DNA of 27,822 bases from an uncultured Prosthecobacter sp. (GCA_947523045.1 CANNUR010000010.1:1-27822); one strand, 5' to 3'; shown: positions 11,501 through 18,654, counted from the first letter of the stretch. The notes: a model not told the origin generated them from the letters alone. Numbers and translations: made by a program.

Positions 11501-11687
11501 AGAGCAGGTCGACGACGCGGCCGTATTCGGGTTGGGCGACCAGCAACGACAGGTACTCATTGGCCAGCCTTGTCTCGCGGTCGGTCCAGCCCTCAGGTGT
11601 CTCCTGCGCTGTGGCGGTGCAGCCCCAGCAGGCCAGTGCCGCAAGCAGGGCCCGCAGCTGGCGAATCAATGAGGATGGCACGGGCAT
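5526..11687 (-). CDS. Very large secreted tetratricopeptide-repeat protein
   Basis: An open frame of 2053 residues from the ATG at 11687; an in-frame GTG at 11711 would add eight residues and spoil the leader. 'LIRQLRALLAALACWGC' followed by 'TATAQ' is a signal peptide with a probable signal peptidase I site, so the protein should be exported. Nearly all the remainder is a helical solenoid of TPR-like units. Clear examples lie near the N-terminus ('RRSGDLAGAVALYDEVLAAQP', 'LGTQSLAAGKTAEARAAWEKA', 'LARIHELAGDFEQADAALTQG'). More occur in the middle and at the C-terminus ('ERAGDDAAALAAWERLHLA', 'LLERHGRNPEALNYLIQAE'). No enzymatic domain was recognised. Such proteins scaffold protein assemblies. 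It is read with the lipoprotein downstream. A 115-base gap separates it from the divergent PSD1 gene. The composition is very rich in Ala, Leu, Arg and Glu. Confidence 0.9.
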   Translation of the reverse strand: MPVPSSLIRQLRALLAALACWGCTATAQETPEGWTDRETRLANEYLSLLVAQPEYGRVVDLLWALYDKHGATRLLLDHVAAQAGRSGHPTLRLVQGHLLRRSGDLAGAVALYDEVLAAQPDHRAALRARAEVAREMADPATACRFLERLAQALPADDPVAAETWLELGTQSLAAGKTAEARAAWEKAASLRPDDFDLARRVADLLLRAGLPAEAAAFFSRLAQQSDPRRRLEAYHDLARIHELAGDFEQADAALTQGLTLLDFRDGRYEEFFRRRVRLHERFGRLEELRDRLDAAAAAQPPAEHALRDLARFCAVIIDPDGQLAALRALVAALPGVEAYRWELVRLLLDHEGAREAAALLDERLKDGASPALLFLRCEADLRLGAPEAAATRLRSLLEGADAELEKQALAFAQARALDGIVELILRRRVEREPGRQEAVFELAAFHRARKDAAAADTLLRRYIDAATGDAERSRRLDEAAGFLAAGQDPTSALVLAREQVRRPDAGRAQWLRLADLLSEQGNATEAATWLEKAWGASASDEERAEVDERLFAVLLGDAGVEAPVRQGTAGEFRLPDAFTGRGFAGVAEEPGLPALPEAVLDKARELAAKASPTDSAALFRAAWWALRTDQHEAAYPLLQRLQATAGESDLSLEADKLLLELALADQNRSLAERLLRRLIERDEAGRIRHVLRLSELLLEAEQAALAAVQSRGWRSDQPVPPPGLEAAELLEAGLRRHPDAEPLIAALAQCYLLQQRPDDAAALWREAIRRAGDSAAIPLMERQAELLLRQNQLAEFVAMQTAITERETDIKRRREAYKRFLDRLLWDSRGGELAAEETTRRLDLVEKSLAVLARKHPFDGFYHEALAQVYERKGDHARAFQAMKQAYYTAPDTPFSSGQLRDAALRVQDLDAAIYFQKQIAAAAPPAALAAESRRLVELLEQTFQIAEADRVRRRLESRFTQDATALESLAEHYRTTGQEEAERRVYEQVARVRPWDARSQFRIALKSLRLADDAAAETRLRDILAKTQAPTSPRPADPARLPLPLTDTRKEGAPGPVAELAGQVEAATGLTHEEAGRLRSFFNLPRPELVVLPDNVELLRLRAVEELARLLRRRGDSAELATWSRDWQAAGRAPVERLWALFYAGDGDGFRTALHEVLGDPPGLEARFCRVWLTLRSHGMDDALAWAGQAGLNIAEQEVRRRLLQAAVALLTDFGGFRYARGELAALGASRLLANAAVLEITRSLQDRQRYTEALELGESLRRNSPALAADYAYFLSRIAESAERWDLARQYLGQVVRAPARPGPYRGTYDPYVYSLTTASRLAVSLQEREQTLGEAWKHLQRTPDSAMTRLRKAVVTGLAGAEHAAAGELERLVTGDFVAARPMGEIRGILLPQGSVRHEEPQHLRSFWEETREIQAVLVQQGLGGVVQEANRRLDKRLGNLTLSSRTGFEFGEWRLGHLLRRLRQEDFPTRLRLIREHLASVDMRMEVSVDTLSELGGRLESNGMAREAVEVYRMLPGRAPANPEYALWLLRACEAARDTPSGLAFTEQLLAAEPPMKPPQPGDEVLREKHAHFLAQNFDFATLQELGFRAEVTRVLQGRVPDEVPYLRELALLQERAGDDAAALAAWERLHLAHTINAEKNVPQDIEACLRRARLLQRKGRAADALAALAEVDLTGKPHPHWRDVLALRASLLAEAGTWEEFRVLMALAVDQKTLSAILDLAGLLERHGRNPEALNYLIQAERSLRDDADRFRLRLEQLKLHSADPDWTPELGRPQVAALFRARSRDREALQALADWMRGRAGGPQQSAWINVLRSETRAGLDRPTAALALAAFAKTLPDSASKDLAEGWAAAREGDHGCLELGAEVLLELGRPAWARQACETLLELPSLRLDGRKRPLMVRIAHALGDSAGVRELFAEVVRKSQPGGSQPVEWAQAFVAIGERGLARELFEAALDRNDGSQTLHTGLCTAWVRFLIEEGAFEPAEDFLRRHNWALPGETAELLVDLYRAWGKLGRIAAELPKHHLPGGVEKEVLFLAARAGKLVPTDR

Positions 11688-11802
11688 CGGCGGAGAAAAC
11701 GAAACTAGCACAGTCGGTCTTGGTGGCCAAGACAGGAAACGGTCGCGCCTGCACGGCCGGCTGCGAAAAGCGCGGGCCTGCAGGCGTTACTGGAAGCGTC
11801 CC

Positions 11803-14262
11803 ATGCCTGCTCTACGCCCTTCGCTTTGTGTTCTGCTCGGCCTGCTGCCGGTTCTGCCCGACGTTGCGGCCGTGGATTTCTCCCGGCAGATCCGGCCCAT
11901 CCTGTCGGAGAACTGCTTCTTCTGCCACGGGCCCGACGAGAAGAAGCGCGAGGCCGGCCTGCGCCTGGATGACGAGGCGGAGGCGAAGAAAAACCGCGAC
12001 GGTGTCACCGCCGTCGTGCCCGGCCGGCCGGAGCAGAGCGCCCTGTTGCAGCGGATCCTGTCGACCGATCCCGATGAGGTCATGCCGCCGCCCAAGCAGC
12101 ACAAGGTCATCCCGCCCGAGCAGGTGGCCCTGCTGCGGCAATGGATCCAGGAAGGCGCACCCTGGGGGGCGCACTGGAGTTATCAGCCGGTGCGCCGGCC
12201 ACCGGTGCCGGATGTTGCGGCCGAACATGCGCGCAATCCAGTCGACGCCTTCCTGCTGGAGCGACTCAAGCGCGAGGGGCTTGAGTTTGCTCCCGAGGCC
12301 GACCCGGCGACGCTGCTGCGGCGTGCGGCGCTCGACCTCACCGGGCTGCCGCCGAGTCTCGATGAACTGGCGCGCTTTCAGCAGGCGCCGACGGAAGTGG
12401 TCGTTGATCATTACCTCGCCAGTCCGGCCTATGGCGAGCACTGGGCGCGGCAGTGGCTCGATCTGGCACGCTACGCCGACAGTTCGGGCTATCCGAGCGA
12501 CCAGCCACGGACGATCTGGGCCTGGCGCGACTGGGTGATCCGCGCCTTCGACGCCAATCTGCCGTTTGATCGCTTCACGATCGAACAAATCGCCGGCGAC
12601 CTGCTGCCACAGCCGACTCTGGAACAGCTCACGGCCACCGCCTTCCATCGCAACACCATGACCCAGAATGAGGGGGGCACGAGCGATGAGGAGTATCGTG
12701 TGGCGGCGGTCATTGACAGGGTCAACACGACCTTCGCGGTGTGGATGGGCACGACGATGGCCTGCGCGCAGTGCCACACGCACAAGTACGATCCGATCAC
12801 CCACAAGGAGTACTTCCAGGTCTACCACCTGCTCAACCAGACCGCCGACGCCGACCGCAAGGACGAGTCGCCGGTGCTGGAACTGATCGATGCCGCCACG
12901 GCGGCCGAACGCGCCGGCTGGCAGCGCGAGGTCACGGCGCTGGAGGCGCAGTTTGCCAAGCCATCGCCCTCCTGGCTGGAAGATTTTGAGGCCTGGCTGG
13001 CCGGCAAACCGCAGCTCAGGGACAAGAAGCTTCAGGAAGCGGTGGCGGCGGCGTCGCCGACACCGGCGCAGTTGCAGAGCCTGCGCCTGCATTACGCGCG
13101 TCAGGTGGCACCCGAGGCCCGCGCCGAGCGCAGCCGGCTGGCCGCGCTGCAGCGCGACCTGGCCAGGACGGCGCCGGTGACCGTGCCGGTGATGCGCGAA
13201 TTGCCGTCGAAGGAGCAGCGCAAGACCCGGGTGCAGCTGCGCGGCAACTGGCAGGATCTGGGCGAGGAGGTTGCCGGTGGGGTGCCGGCGGTCTTTCATC
13301 CGCTGCCGCGCGGGGCGGCGGCCGACCGTCTGGCCCTGGCGCACTGGCTGGTGAGTCGTGACAATCCGCTGACGGCGCGCGTGGTGGCCAATCGCCTGTG
13401 GGAATCGGTGTTCGGCACCGGTTTGGTGGCGATCAGCGAAGAGTTTGGCAGCCAGGGTGAGCTGCCCTCGCATCCAGAATTGCTCGACTGGCTGGCGGCC
13501 GAGCTGATGGACAGCGGCTGGAATGTGAAGCATGTGCTGCGCCTGCTGGTCACCAGTCGCGCCTGGCGGCAGCAGTCGAGCACTTCGCCGGCCTTGCTGG
13601 CGCGTGATCCCGACAACCGCCTGCTCGCCCGCGGACCGCGTTTCCGACCGACCGGTGAGCAGTTGCGCGATCAGGCGCTTTTCGTCAGCGGCCTGCTCAG
13701 TCCAAAGCGTTTTGGGCCGCCGGTGCGGCCGCTGGCGCCCAACCTCGGCCTGAGCACCGCCTTCGGCCGCAGCAACGACTGGACGATCAGCGAGGGCGAG
13801 GACCGCCATCGCCGCAGTCTGTACACCGAGGTGCGGCGCAACGCGCCCTACGCCAGCTTCAGCGCCTTTGACGCCGGCAACCGCGAGGTCTGCCTGATCC
13901 GCCGCGGCCGCACCAACACGCCGCTACAGGCCTTTGTCACGCTCAATGACCCGGTCTTCATCGAGGCGCATCAGGCGATGGCGCGTCGCCTGGTCGCGGA
14001 GGCGCCGGATACCGGGGGCCGGCTGAGCCTGCTGTTCCGGCTGTGCCTGGCGCGTGAGCCCGTCGACAAGGAACGCGCGACCCTGCAGATCCTCCTGGAG
14101 GAGACCCGGGGACGTTACCGTGCCGATGCCGCGGCGGCGCAGCGCCTGGCCACGGAACCGCTGGGGCCGCTGCCCAAGGATGCGGATGTCGTCGAACTCG
14201 CGGCTTGGACGGTCGTCGCCAATGTCGTCATGAACCTCGCCGAATTCCTCATGCGCCGTTGA
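11803..14262 (+). CDS. PSD1-type planctomycete cytochrome protein (PSCyt1-DUF1549-DUF1553)
   Basis: This 819-residue protein begins at the ATG at 11803, which gives a proper signal peptide ('LCVLLGLLPVLPDVAA'); the open frame extends further upstream but that part is antisense to the TPR gene. The PSCyt1 domain follows at once, with haem motif C38-F-F-C41-H42 and the usual 'DFSRQIRPILSENC' and 'VMPPPK' features. Next comes DUF1549 (PSCyt2) with 'AALDLTGLPPSLDEL', 'WLDLARYADSSGY' and a second haem motif C321-A-Q-C324-H325 in 'CAQCHTHKYDP'. The C-terminal half is DUF1553 ('NPLTARVVANRLWESVFG', 'GELPSHPELLDWLA', 'RGRTNTPLQAFVTLNDP'). The set is characteristic of PVC bacteria and is thought to act in periplasmic redox chemistry on polymers, though this is unproven. 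The DUF1501 partner normally found directly downstream is missing: the gene ends 12 bases from a convergent gene. Confidence 0.92.
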   Translation: MPALRPSLCVLLGLLPVLPDVAAVDFSRQIRPILSENCFFCHGPDEKKREAGLRLDDEAEAKKNRDGVTAVVPGRPEQSALLQRILSTDPDEVMPPPKQHKVIPPEQVALLRQWIQEGAPWGAHWSYQPVRRPPVPDVAAEHARNPVDAFLLERLKREGLEFAPEADPATLLRRAALDLTGLPPSLDELARFQQAPTEVVVDHYLASPAYGEHWARQWLDLARYADSSGYPSDQPRTIWAWRDWVIRAFDANLPFDRFTIEQIAGDLLPQPTLEQLTATAFHRNTMTQNEGGTSDEEYRVAAVIDRVNTTFAVWMGTTMACAQCHTHKYDPITHKEYFQVYHLLNQTADADRKDESPVLELIDAATAAERAGWQREVTALEAQFAKPSPSWLEDFEAWLAGKPQLRDKKLQEAVAAASPTPAQLQSLRLHYARQVAPEARAERSRLAALQRDLARTAPVTVPVMRELPSKEQRKTRVQLRGNWQDLGEEVAGGVPAVFHPLPRGAAADRLALAHWLVSRDNPLTARVVANRLWESVFGTGLVAISEEFGSQGELPSHPELLDWLAAELMDSGWNVKHVLRLLVTSRAWRQQSSTSPALLARDPDNRLLARGPRFRPTGEQLRDQALFVSGLLSPKRFGPPVRPLAPNLGLSTAFGRSNDWTISEGEDRHRRSLYTEVRRNAPYASFSAFDAGNREVCLIRRGRTNTPLQAFVTLNDPVFIEAHQAMARRLVAEAPDTGGRLSLLFRLCLAREPVDKERATLQILLEETRGRYRADAAAAQRLATEPLGPLPKDADVVELAAWTVVANVVMNLAEFLMRR

Positions 14263-14274
14263 CGGGCCCCCGGC

Positions 14275-15789
14275 TCACTTGCCGAGCAGGCCACCGAGGC
14301 TTTCGAGGAGGCGCGCGCCGGATTCGAGGGCCTTGCCACCGGTGTCGGTGGCGTTTTTCAGCAGAGCCTCGGGTGGCGCGGCCGGCTTGCCGAGCAGGGG
14401 TTCAAGCAGCAGGGCGCCCCCCTGCGCGGCGACCTCGGCAGGCAGATCGAGCGCCGCCTTGCCGGCGCCTTCGACGAGACGCTGGCTCAAGTCCTCGCGC
14501 GGCGCCTGGCGCGTGCCGGTCAGGTTCACGCGCGTCCAGCGCAGGCCGGGCGGTCCTTCCGGGGCGGTCTCGGTGAAGACATGCTCGCTGGCGCCGGGCA
14601 GCCAGCGCAGGGTCTCCGGCGTGACGCCAAGCCAGAACTGACCGTCCAGTTGATCGCCGCGCAGCGTCAGCCGTCCCTGCAGGCGCAGCAGACCGTGCGA
14701 GGCGATCACCACCGGATCCAAGACCTGCTCGGTGGCGTGGGTGGTGACTTGGGCTTCGGCGACATCAAGCACCAGCCGTTTGAAGCGCTCGACGCCACTC
14801 CAAGCAGCCAGGCGGTCGAGCACGGGCAGGGCCGTGAGCACCCCGTTCTGCACCCACAGCTTGCCCTTGCCCTGCGGCGGCGTGGCGCCGCTGGCGCTCA
14901 GGCTCAGTTCGCCCGCCAGTTCGCCAGTCAGCCGCTGGCGCCAGTCCGCGGCCACCCAGTCGGCGAGCGGCACCCGCTGCCATTCCAAGTCCGCCTGCCA
15001 GGCCGGGTCGGCACGGCGCAGCCGGCCGCGCACCCGCAGCTCGGCCTCGCCACGGCGCAGGATGGCCTCCTGCAGATGGCATTCACCCACCGCCAGACGT
15101 GTGACTGCCCGCTCGAGCTCGAACTGCAGTGCCGGGCCGCCGGCGGGCGGCTGCAGTGGCGTCGTCAGCGAACCGCCCTGCAGCGTGGTCAGCAGACGGG
15201 TCTCGCCCTGCTGCCAGTGGCTAACCGCCAGGCTGGCGCCGGCGAGCTGCCAGCCGTCCGGATGGCGCAGGCCAAAACGCTGGACGCGCACGCCATCGAC
15301 CGCGGTGCGGTCGGGCAACCAGGAGCGCAGCCAGCCGGGCAGGGTTGGTTCGGCAGGGCTGGCCGTATTGACCGGAACCGACGTTTTGGCGACGGGGGAA
15401 GCGGCCGCGAGTTCAAGGTCCAGTTGGTCGGCTCCAGCACCGATGATGTGCCAGAGTCCGCGTCGGAAGGCGCCCCAGTCGATCCCCAGCTGCAGGCCAT
15501 GTGCCTCCGCACGGCTGCCGTCGGCAAAAACGAGGCCGGCGCTGGCCGTTCGCACCTCGTCGCCCGACCAGTGCAGCGGTTCGATCTGCACCTCGGCGCC
15601 GAGCCGGCTGCCGGTGTGAGTTTCAAGTCGGCTGCGGAAGGAGGGATCCTTAACTTGATGCCGAACCCAACCCATGAACAAGGCGGGTGTCATCGCGGCC
15701 AGCAGGGCAATCAGGCCGGCGCCGCCAAGAAAGGCGACGATCCAGCGACCATTCTTGCCGCGTGAACGGCGTCTGCTGCGAGGGGACAT
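14275..15789 (-). CDS. AsmA-like membrane-anchored protein
   Basis: This 504-residue protein has a very basic N-terminus ('SPRSRRRSRGKNGRW') and one transmembrane segment at about residues 17-40. A long beta-rich periplasmic region follows, with regular alternation of short amphipathic strands ('AEVQIEPLHWSGDEVRTASAG', 'LQGRLTLRGDQLDGQFWLG'). This layout resembles AsmA/DUF748-type proteins, which lie in the inner membrane facing the periplasm and have been linked to lipid transport and outer-membrane homeostasis. Assignment rests on architecture and composition, not on a specific motif. The C-terminus ends with a predicted helix ('ALESGARLLESLGGLLGK'). It is divergent from the ABCG-like transporter and convergent with the PSD1 gene, with 12 bases between stops. 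A role beside the transporter in envelope lipid handling is speculative. Confidence 0.6.
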   Translation of the reverse strand: MSPRSRRRSRGKNGRWIVAFLGGAGLIALLAAMTPALFMGWVRHQVKDPSFRSRLETHTGSRLGAEVQIEPLHWSGDEVRTASAGLVFADGSRAEAHGLQLGIDWGAFRRGLWHIIGAGADQLDLELAAASPVAKTSVPVNTASPAEPTLPGWLRSWLPDRTAVDGVRVQRFGLRHPDGWQLAGASLAVSHWQQGETRLLTTLQGGSLTTPLQPPAGGPALQFELERAVTRLAVGECHLQEAILRRGEAELRVRGRLRRADPAWQADLEWQRVPLADWVAADWRQRLTGELAGELSLSASGATPPQGKGKLWVQNGVLTALPVLDRLAAWSGVERFKRLVLDVAEAQVTTHATEQVLDPVVIASHGLLRLQGRLTLRGDQLDGQFWLGVTPETLRWLPGASEHVFTETAPEGPPGLRWTRVNLTGTRQAPREDLSQRLVEGAGKAALDLPAEVAAQGGALLLEPLLGKPAAPPEALLKNATDTGGKALESGARLLESLGGLLGK

Positions 15790-15831
15790 CCGACGGATGG
15801 GGGGGGCTTTGATTTTCCTAGCTTGGTGAGA

Positions 15832-15860
15832 AAGTTAATGCTGAAATGAAATTTTGTCAC
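15832..15860 (-). promoter_or_regulatory. Weak candidate promoter of the AsmA-like gene in an AT-rich divergent spacer
   Basis: The spacer between the AsmA-like gene (start 15789) and the ABC transporter (start 15944) is clearly more AT-rich than its surroundings. On the minus strand GTGACA (15855-15860) and TAACTT (15832-15837) are 17 bases apart, one and three mismatches from consensus. Initiation near 15825 would leave a leader of about 36 bases. No convincing promoter was found for the transporter, which reads the other way. Confidence 0.25.
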
Positions 15861-15943
15861 GCGGCATGCGTATGAGGGCGCCCAAGATTCGCCAAATCTT
15901 TACGCTTGTCAGGAACCCTGGATTTTGCGGCTATGCTGTCCTG

Positions 15944-17674
15944 ATGCTGGAAGCCAACAACGTTTGTCTCGAAATCGACGCCCCGCCTGGAGCTGAGCCA
16001 CCAACCCTGCACCTGCTGCGCGAGGTGGCCTTCAGCCTTCCCCAGGGCCATTTGATGGCGATTGTGGGTCCTTCTGGGTGTGGCAAAACGACCCTGCTGA
16101 AGGTGATTGCCGGCATCGTGGAACAGACCGACGGTCGTCTGCTCTGGGAGGGGCACGATCTGCAGGAGGAGGAGGACTTGCACCCGGGCGAACTCGGGTA
16201 TGTGCCGCAGTTCAGCGTCGCCCACGATCAACTCACGGTCGCCGAATGCGTGGCGGCGAGCATGGCGCTGCGCACGCAGTTGCCGGGATCGGAGGACTTC
16301 GATCCGAAGCTTGAGCACCTGCTCAAAATCACGGGCTTGGAAGATCTGGCCGACCGCCGGGTCAAGGTGCTGTCGGGCGGCCAGCGTCGCCGGCTCGGTC
16401 TGGCGCTGGAGTTGGTGACCAATCCCTGCCTGCTGCTGTGCGACGAGGTGACTAGCGGGCTGGACCCGCAATCGGAGCGCGAGATCACCGAGCTGCTGCG
16501 CCTGCTGGCGCGCGAAAATCCACGCCGCGTCGTCATCAACGTCACCCACAGCCTGGCCAGCCTCGATGCCTTTGACAGCGTGCTGGTGATGTATCAGGGG
16601 CGACTGGTCTACCACGGTCCGCCAGCGATGCTGACGCATTACTTCAGTGTCACTCACCCCGAGGAGGTGTACCTGCGGCTGACGCAGCGCGAGGCGGCGG
16701 CCTGGCAGGAGTCCTGGCAGAAAAAACGTGAACATTATGAGGCGATGTTGATGGAGGCGGCGGCCGCGGAAGCCAAGGTGCCTCATGAGGAAGAGGTGGT
16801 CGCACCCGAGGCACTGCCCGGCCTGTGGCGCCAGGTTGGCGTGCTGCTGCAGCGGCGCTGGACCATCTTTCGCCGTGATGCCGGCCAGGTCTGGCTGCAT
16901 CTGGCCATGCTGCTCGGCTTTCCCCTGCTAGTGGTGATCTTCGGTCTCGACGGCATCAAGCCCCTGAGTCAGCTCGATCCGCGCCAGGGCAGTGATGTTC
17001 TTTACGAGGTGCAGCGCCAGGCCCAGCACCAGCTCGAGCAGCTGCAGGCGGGTAGCCTGGTCAGCGGTCTCATCATGCTGCAGGTCGTCCTGGTGACGCT
17101 GATGGCCAGCAACAACGCCGCGCGCGAAATCGCCGGCGAACGACTCATCCTCGAACGCGAAAAGCTCGGCGGACTCAGCGTCAGTGCCTACCTGATCAGC
17201 AAGATTCTTTTCCTCGGCGTCTTCGTTCTCGCCCAGAGCCTGTGGATGGGGGTTTTTGTCGACATGGTGGTGGGTGGGCTGCCCGGACACCTGCTGGTCA
17301 AGCTGCTGCTGCTGGTGCTCGCCTCCGCCGCCATGACCTCCGTCTGCCTCGGCATCAGTGCCCTCAGTCGCAGCCCCGAGAAGGCGACCATCCTCAGCAT
17401 TTACCTCGTGGGTTTCCAGCTGCCGCTCTCTGGCGCCGTCCTTACCCTGCCGTCCTGGCTCGAGGGCGTCGTCAACCCTTTCATCGTCGCTTTCTGGGCC
17501 TGGTCAGGCAGCCTGCGCAGCATGACCGACACCGGCTTCTATGAGGCCGTGAAGAAAGTCACCAGCACCACCCTGGTCAACCCGGAACTGGCCGCCTTCG
17601 TGCTCGCCGCCCACCTGCTCATTGGCCTCTGCCTCGCTTGGATCGGTAGCCGCAAGAGTCAGTGGGATGGATGA
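15944..17674 (+). CDS. ABCG-like ABC half-transporter (ATPase fused to ABC-2 type permease)
   Basis: This 576-residue protein starts at the ATG at 15944, just before 'LEANNVCLEI'; an upstream TTG in frame would add 30 residues with no domain match. The N-terminal ATPase is complete: Walker A 'GPSGCGKTT' (42-50), Q-loop 'YVPQFSVAHDQLTV', signature 'LSGGQRRRLGLAL' (about 143), Walker B 'LLLCDEVTSGLD' (about 165) and switch His in 'VTHS' (about 200). A linker rich in Ala and Glu leads to an ABC-2 type membrane domain from about residue 300. Helices include 'LAMLLGFPLLVVIFGL', 'ILFLGVFVLAQSLWMGVFV' and 'LLLLVLASAAMTSVCLGISAL'. The 'REIAGERLILEREKLGGLSV' segment resembles the coupling region of ABCG proteins. 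The order ATPase-then-permease makes it an ABCG-type half-transporter that should dimerise; these usually export lipids or hydrophobic compounds. The substrate is unknown. Confidence 0.88.
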   Translation: MLEANNVCLEIDAPPGAEPPTLHLLREVAFSLPQGHLMAIVGPSGCGKTTLLKVIAGIVEQTDGRLLWEGHDLQEEEDLHPGELGYVPQFSVAHDQLTVAECVAASMALRTQLPGSEDFDPKLEHLLKITGLEDLADRRVKVLSGGQRRRLGLALELVTNPCLLLCDEVTSGLDPQSEREITELLRLLARENPRRVVINVTHSLASLDAFDSVLVMYQGRLVYHGPPAMLTHYFSVTHPEEVYLRLTQREAAAWQESWQKKREHYEAMLMEAAAAEAKVPHEEEVVAPEALPGLWRQVGVLLQRRWTIFRRDAGQVWLHLAMLLGFPLLVVIFGLDGIKPLSQLDPRQGSDVLYEVQRQAQHQLEQLQAGSLVSGLIMLQVVLVTLMASNNAAREIAGERLILEREKLGGLSVSAYLISKILFLGVFVLAQSLWMGVFVDMVVGGLPGHLLVKLLLLVLASAAMTSVCLGISALSRSPEKATILSIYLVGFQLPLSGAVLTLPSWLEGVVNPFIVAFWAWSGSLRSMTDTGFYEAVKKVTSTTLVNPELAAFVLAAHLLIGLCLAWIGSRKSQWDG

Positions 17675-17686
17675 TGCCGAGATCTG

Positions 17687-17701
17687 CAGACTGCCAGTCT
17701 G
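17687..17701. terminator. Hairpin between convergent ABC and DCC genes
   Basis: CAGACT-GCC-AGTCTG forms a perfect 6-bp stem with a 3-base loop. It is 12 bases after the ABC transporter stop and 44 bases after the DCC stop on the other strand. It could act in both directions at this convergent junction. It lacks a T-tract, so it is at best a weak intrinsic terminator or an mRNA 3'-end stabiliser. Confidence 0.35.
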
Positions 17702-17745
17702 GTGAGACCTCAGGCATGACGTTGCAGGCGCAGCCGGGCACCAAC

Positions 17746-18177
17746 TCAAGATCGGATTCGACAGCTGCCGTCGGGACAGATGGGTGATTCCAGGTTCGAG
17801 CGCAGGTCGACATCGCTGCGCAGGCGCAGCAGTTGCGAGAGGCGGATGCGCCGGCTGGAGATCCAGTGCACGGCGCGACGGGCGAGCGGCAGCAGGGCGG
17901 GACTGGCGAGGCGCAGCGACCACTCGCGGTACTCCTGCAGGGCCCACAGGCAGGTCACCCAGGCGGCAGCCCCCTGCCAGAGCGAACCGTCGTCGCCCAT
18001 GACGACGATTTCCTCATTGGCCCGCAACTGCGCCAGGGTCGGGCAGCGGCGCAGGGCCTCGGGGGAATCGTAGGGCAGGAACTCCAGGCGGACATAGGCC
18101 GGCTGGTCGAGCAGCCAGTCGCGGAAGCGCGAGCAGAGGCCGCAGTGGGCATCGTAGAAGAGCGTCAGCGTGTTCAC
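17746..18177 (-). CDS. DCC family thiol-disulfide oxidoreductase
   Basis: This 143-residue protein starts at the GTG at 18177, overlapping the stop of the preceding gene in a GTGA tetranucleotide, which indicates translational coupling. The N-terminus 'LTLFYDAHCGLCSRFRDWLL' carries the D-x-x-C-x-x-C motif (Cys12, Cys15) that defines the DCC (YuxK-like) family. 'LEFLPYDSPEA', 'EEIVVMGDDGSLWQGAAAW' and 'ARRAVHWISSRR' match its thioredoxin-like body. The C-terminus 'ESPICPDGSCRIRS' has two further cysteines, as many DCC proteins do. Members are predicted redox proteins, but their substrates are not established. A longer open frame reaching back to 18639 is only a shadow through the upstream gene. 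It is the last gene of the GbsR-type regulon. Confidence 0.88.
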   Translation of the reverse strand: MNTLTLFYDAHCGLCSRFRDWLLDQPAYVRLEFLPYDSPEALRRCPTLAQLRANEEIVVMGDDGSLWQGAAAWVTCLWALQEYREWSLRLASPALLPLARRAVHWISSRRIRLSQLLRLRSDVDLRSNLESPICPDGSCRIRS

Positions 18178-18590
18178 AACGTGTCGAGCAGGTTGTCGGG
18201 TTTGCCGGGGCGGTTCATCGGCGGCAGGGGCGGCGGCACGCGGCCGAGGGTGGCGCGGCGTCGCAGCTTGGTGAAGACGTAGAGGTTGAAGAAGTGCATG
18301 GCGCCGAGCACCAGCAGGACCACCCCCATCTTGCCGCTGAGCGCCTCGAAGACGCCGCGGACGCCGAGGATCTCGTCGGCCGTCTTCAGGTACAGCGAGA
18401 CGAAGCCGATGTTGACCAGGTAAAAGCCGACGAGCAGCAGGTGGTTGACGCTGTCGGCGAGCTCGGTGTTGCCGTGAAAGCAGTCGACGAGGAAGACCCG
18501 GCCGTTGTGGTGCAGGGTGCGGGCGACCCAGACCGTCAGGGGGACGGCGAGGCTGAGGTAGAGGCTGTAGCTGAGGACGGGTTCGTTCAT
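18174..18590 (-). CDS. Three-helix integral membrane protein, unknown function
   Basis: This 138-residue protein has predicted membrane helices at about residues 7-25 ('YSLYLSLAVPLTVWVARTL'), 51-69 ('LLLVGFYLVNIGFVSLYL') and 86-107 ('GVVLLVLGAMHFFNLYVF'). Between the first two lies 'VDCFHGNTELADSVNHLL', which holds a Cys, two His residues and acidic residues and could bind a ligand or metal. The tail is basic and proline-rich. No named family is recognised. From memory, similar small membrane proteins occur next to GbsR-type regulators and DCC proteins in other bacteria, which supports a shared pathway; this was not checked by search. It lies between the regulator and the DCC gene, overlaps the latter by 4 bases, and has a palindromic operator in front of it. 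Confidence 0.75.
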   Translation of the reverse strand: MNEPVLSYSLYLSLAVPLTVWVARTLHHNGRVFLVDCFHGNTELADSVNHLLLVGFYLVNIGFVSLYLKTADEILGVRGVFEALSGKMGVVLLVLGAMHFFNLYVFTKLRRRATLGRVPPPLPPMNRPGKPDNLLDTL

Positions 18591-18618
18591 GGGGTGGTGT
18601 GTGTTGTTTGTTCAGAAG

Positions 18619-18636
18619 TTTCAGAAAATACTGAAA
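18619..18636. promoter_or_regulatory. Palindromic operator 2 (before the membrane protein gene)
   Basis: TTTCAG-AAAATA-CTGAAA is a perfect 6-bp inverted repeat with a 6-bp AT spacer. It lies in the 64-base gap between the regulator stop and the start of the membrane protein gene. The same arms and spacing occur at 19179-19196 before the regulator gene. A further TTCAG half-site is present at 18611-18615. It is most likely bound by the GbsR/MarR-type protein encoded beside it. Confidence 0.75.
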
Positions 18637-18649
18637 CATAAAGGCGCAA
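18623..18649 (-). promoter_or_regulatory. Candidate promoter for the membrane protein-DCC pair
   Basis: On the minus strand TTGCGC (18644-18649) and TTTTCT (18623-18628) are 15 bases apart, and the second element lies inside the palindrome. The match to consensus is weak and the spacer short. The placement mirrors that seen before the regulator gene, which makes it more credible than the match alone. Repressor binding would block the -10 region. Confidence 0.35.
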
Positions 18650-18654
18650 AAAAG

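Noticed and set aside
8094..11672. A 1192-residue open frame on the plus strand
   Set aside because: It is wholly antisense to the TPR gene. Its translation is Gly/Ala/Gln/Val-rich with no domain, as expected opposite a GC-rich Ala/Leu/Arg repeat protein whose reverse complement rarely makes stops.
11560..11802. An 81-residue N-terminal extension of the PSD1 protein
   Set aside because: It is largely antisense to the TPR gene's signal-peptide region and would bury the PSD1 signal peptide that begins at the ATG at 11803.
10793..12538. A 581-residue plus-strand frame spanning the TPR and PSD1 starts
   Set aside because: Arg-rich and out of frame with both genes; no motif.
15906..15937. TTGTCA and TATGCT as a promoter for the ABC transporter
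   Set aside because: The spacer is 20 bases, outside the usual range, and initiation would fall at or past the ATG.
15854..15943. A TTG start adding 30 residues to the ABC transporter
   Set aside because: The extension has no family match, and the ATG at 15944 gives the standard N-terminus of the ATPase domain.
17746..18639. A 297-residue version of the DCC protein starting at 18639
   Set aside because: The extra N-terminal part is an Arg/Pro-rich shadow of the membrane protein gene and would start at the operator. The GTG at 18177, overlapping the upstream stop, gives the normal family length.
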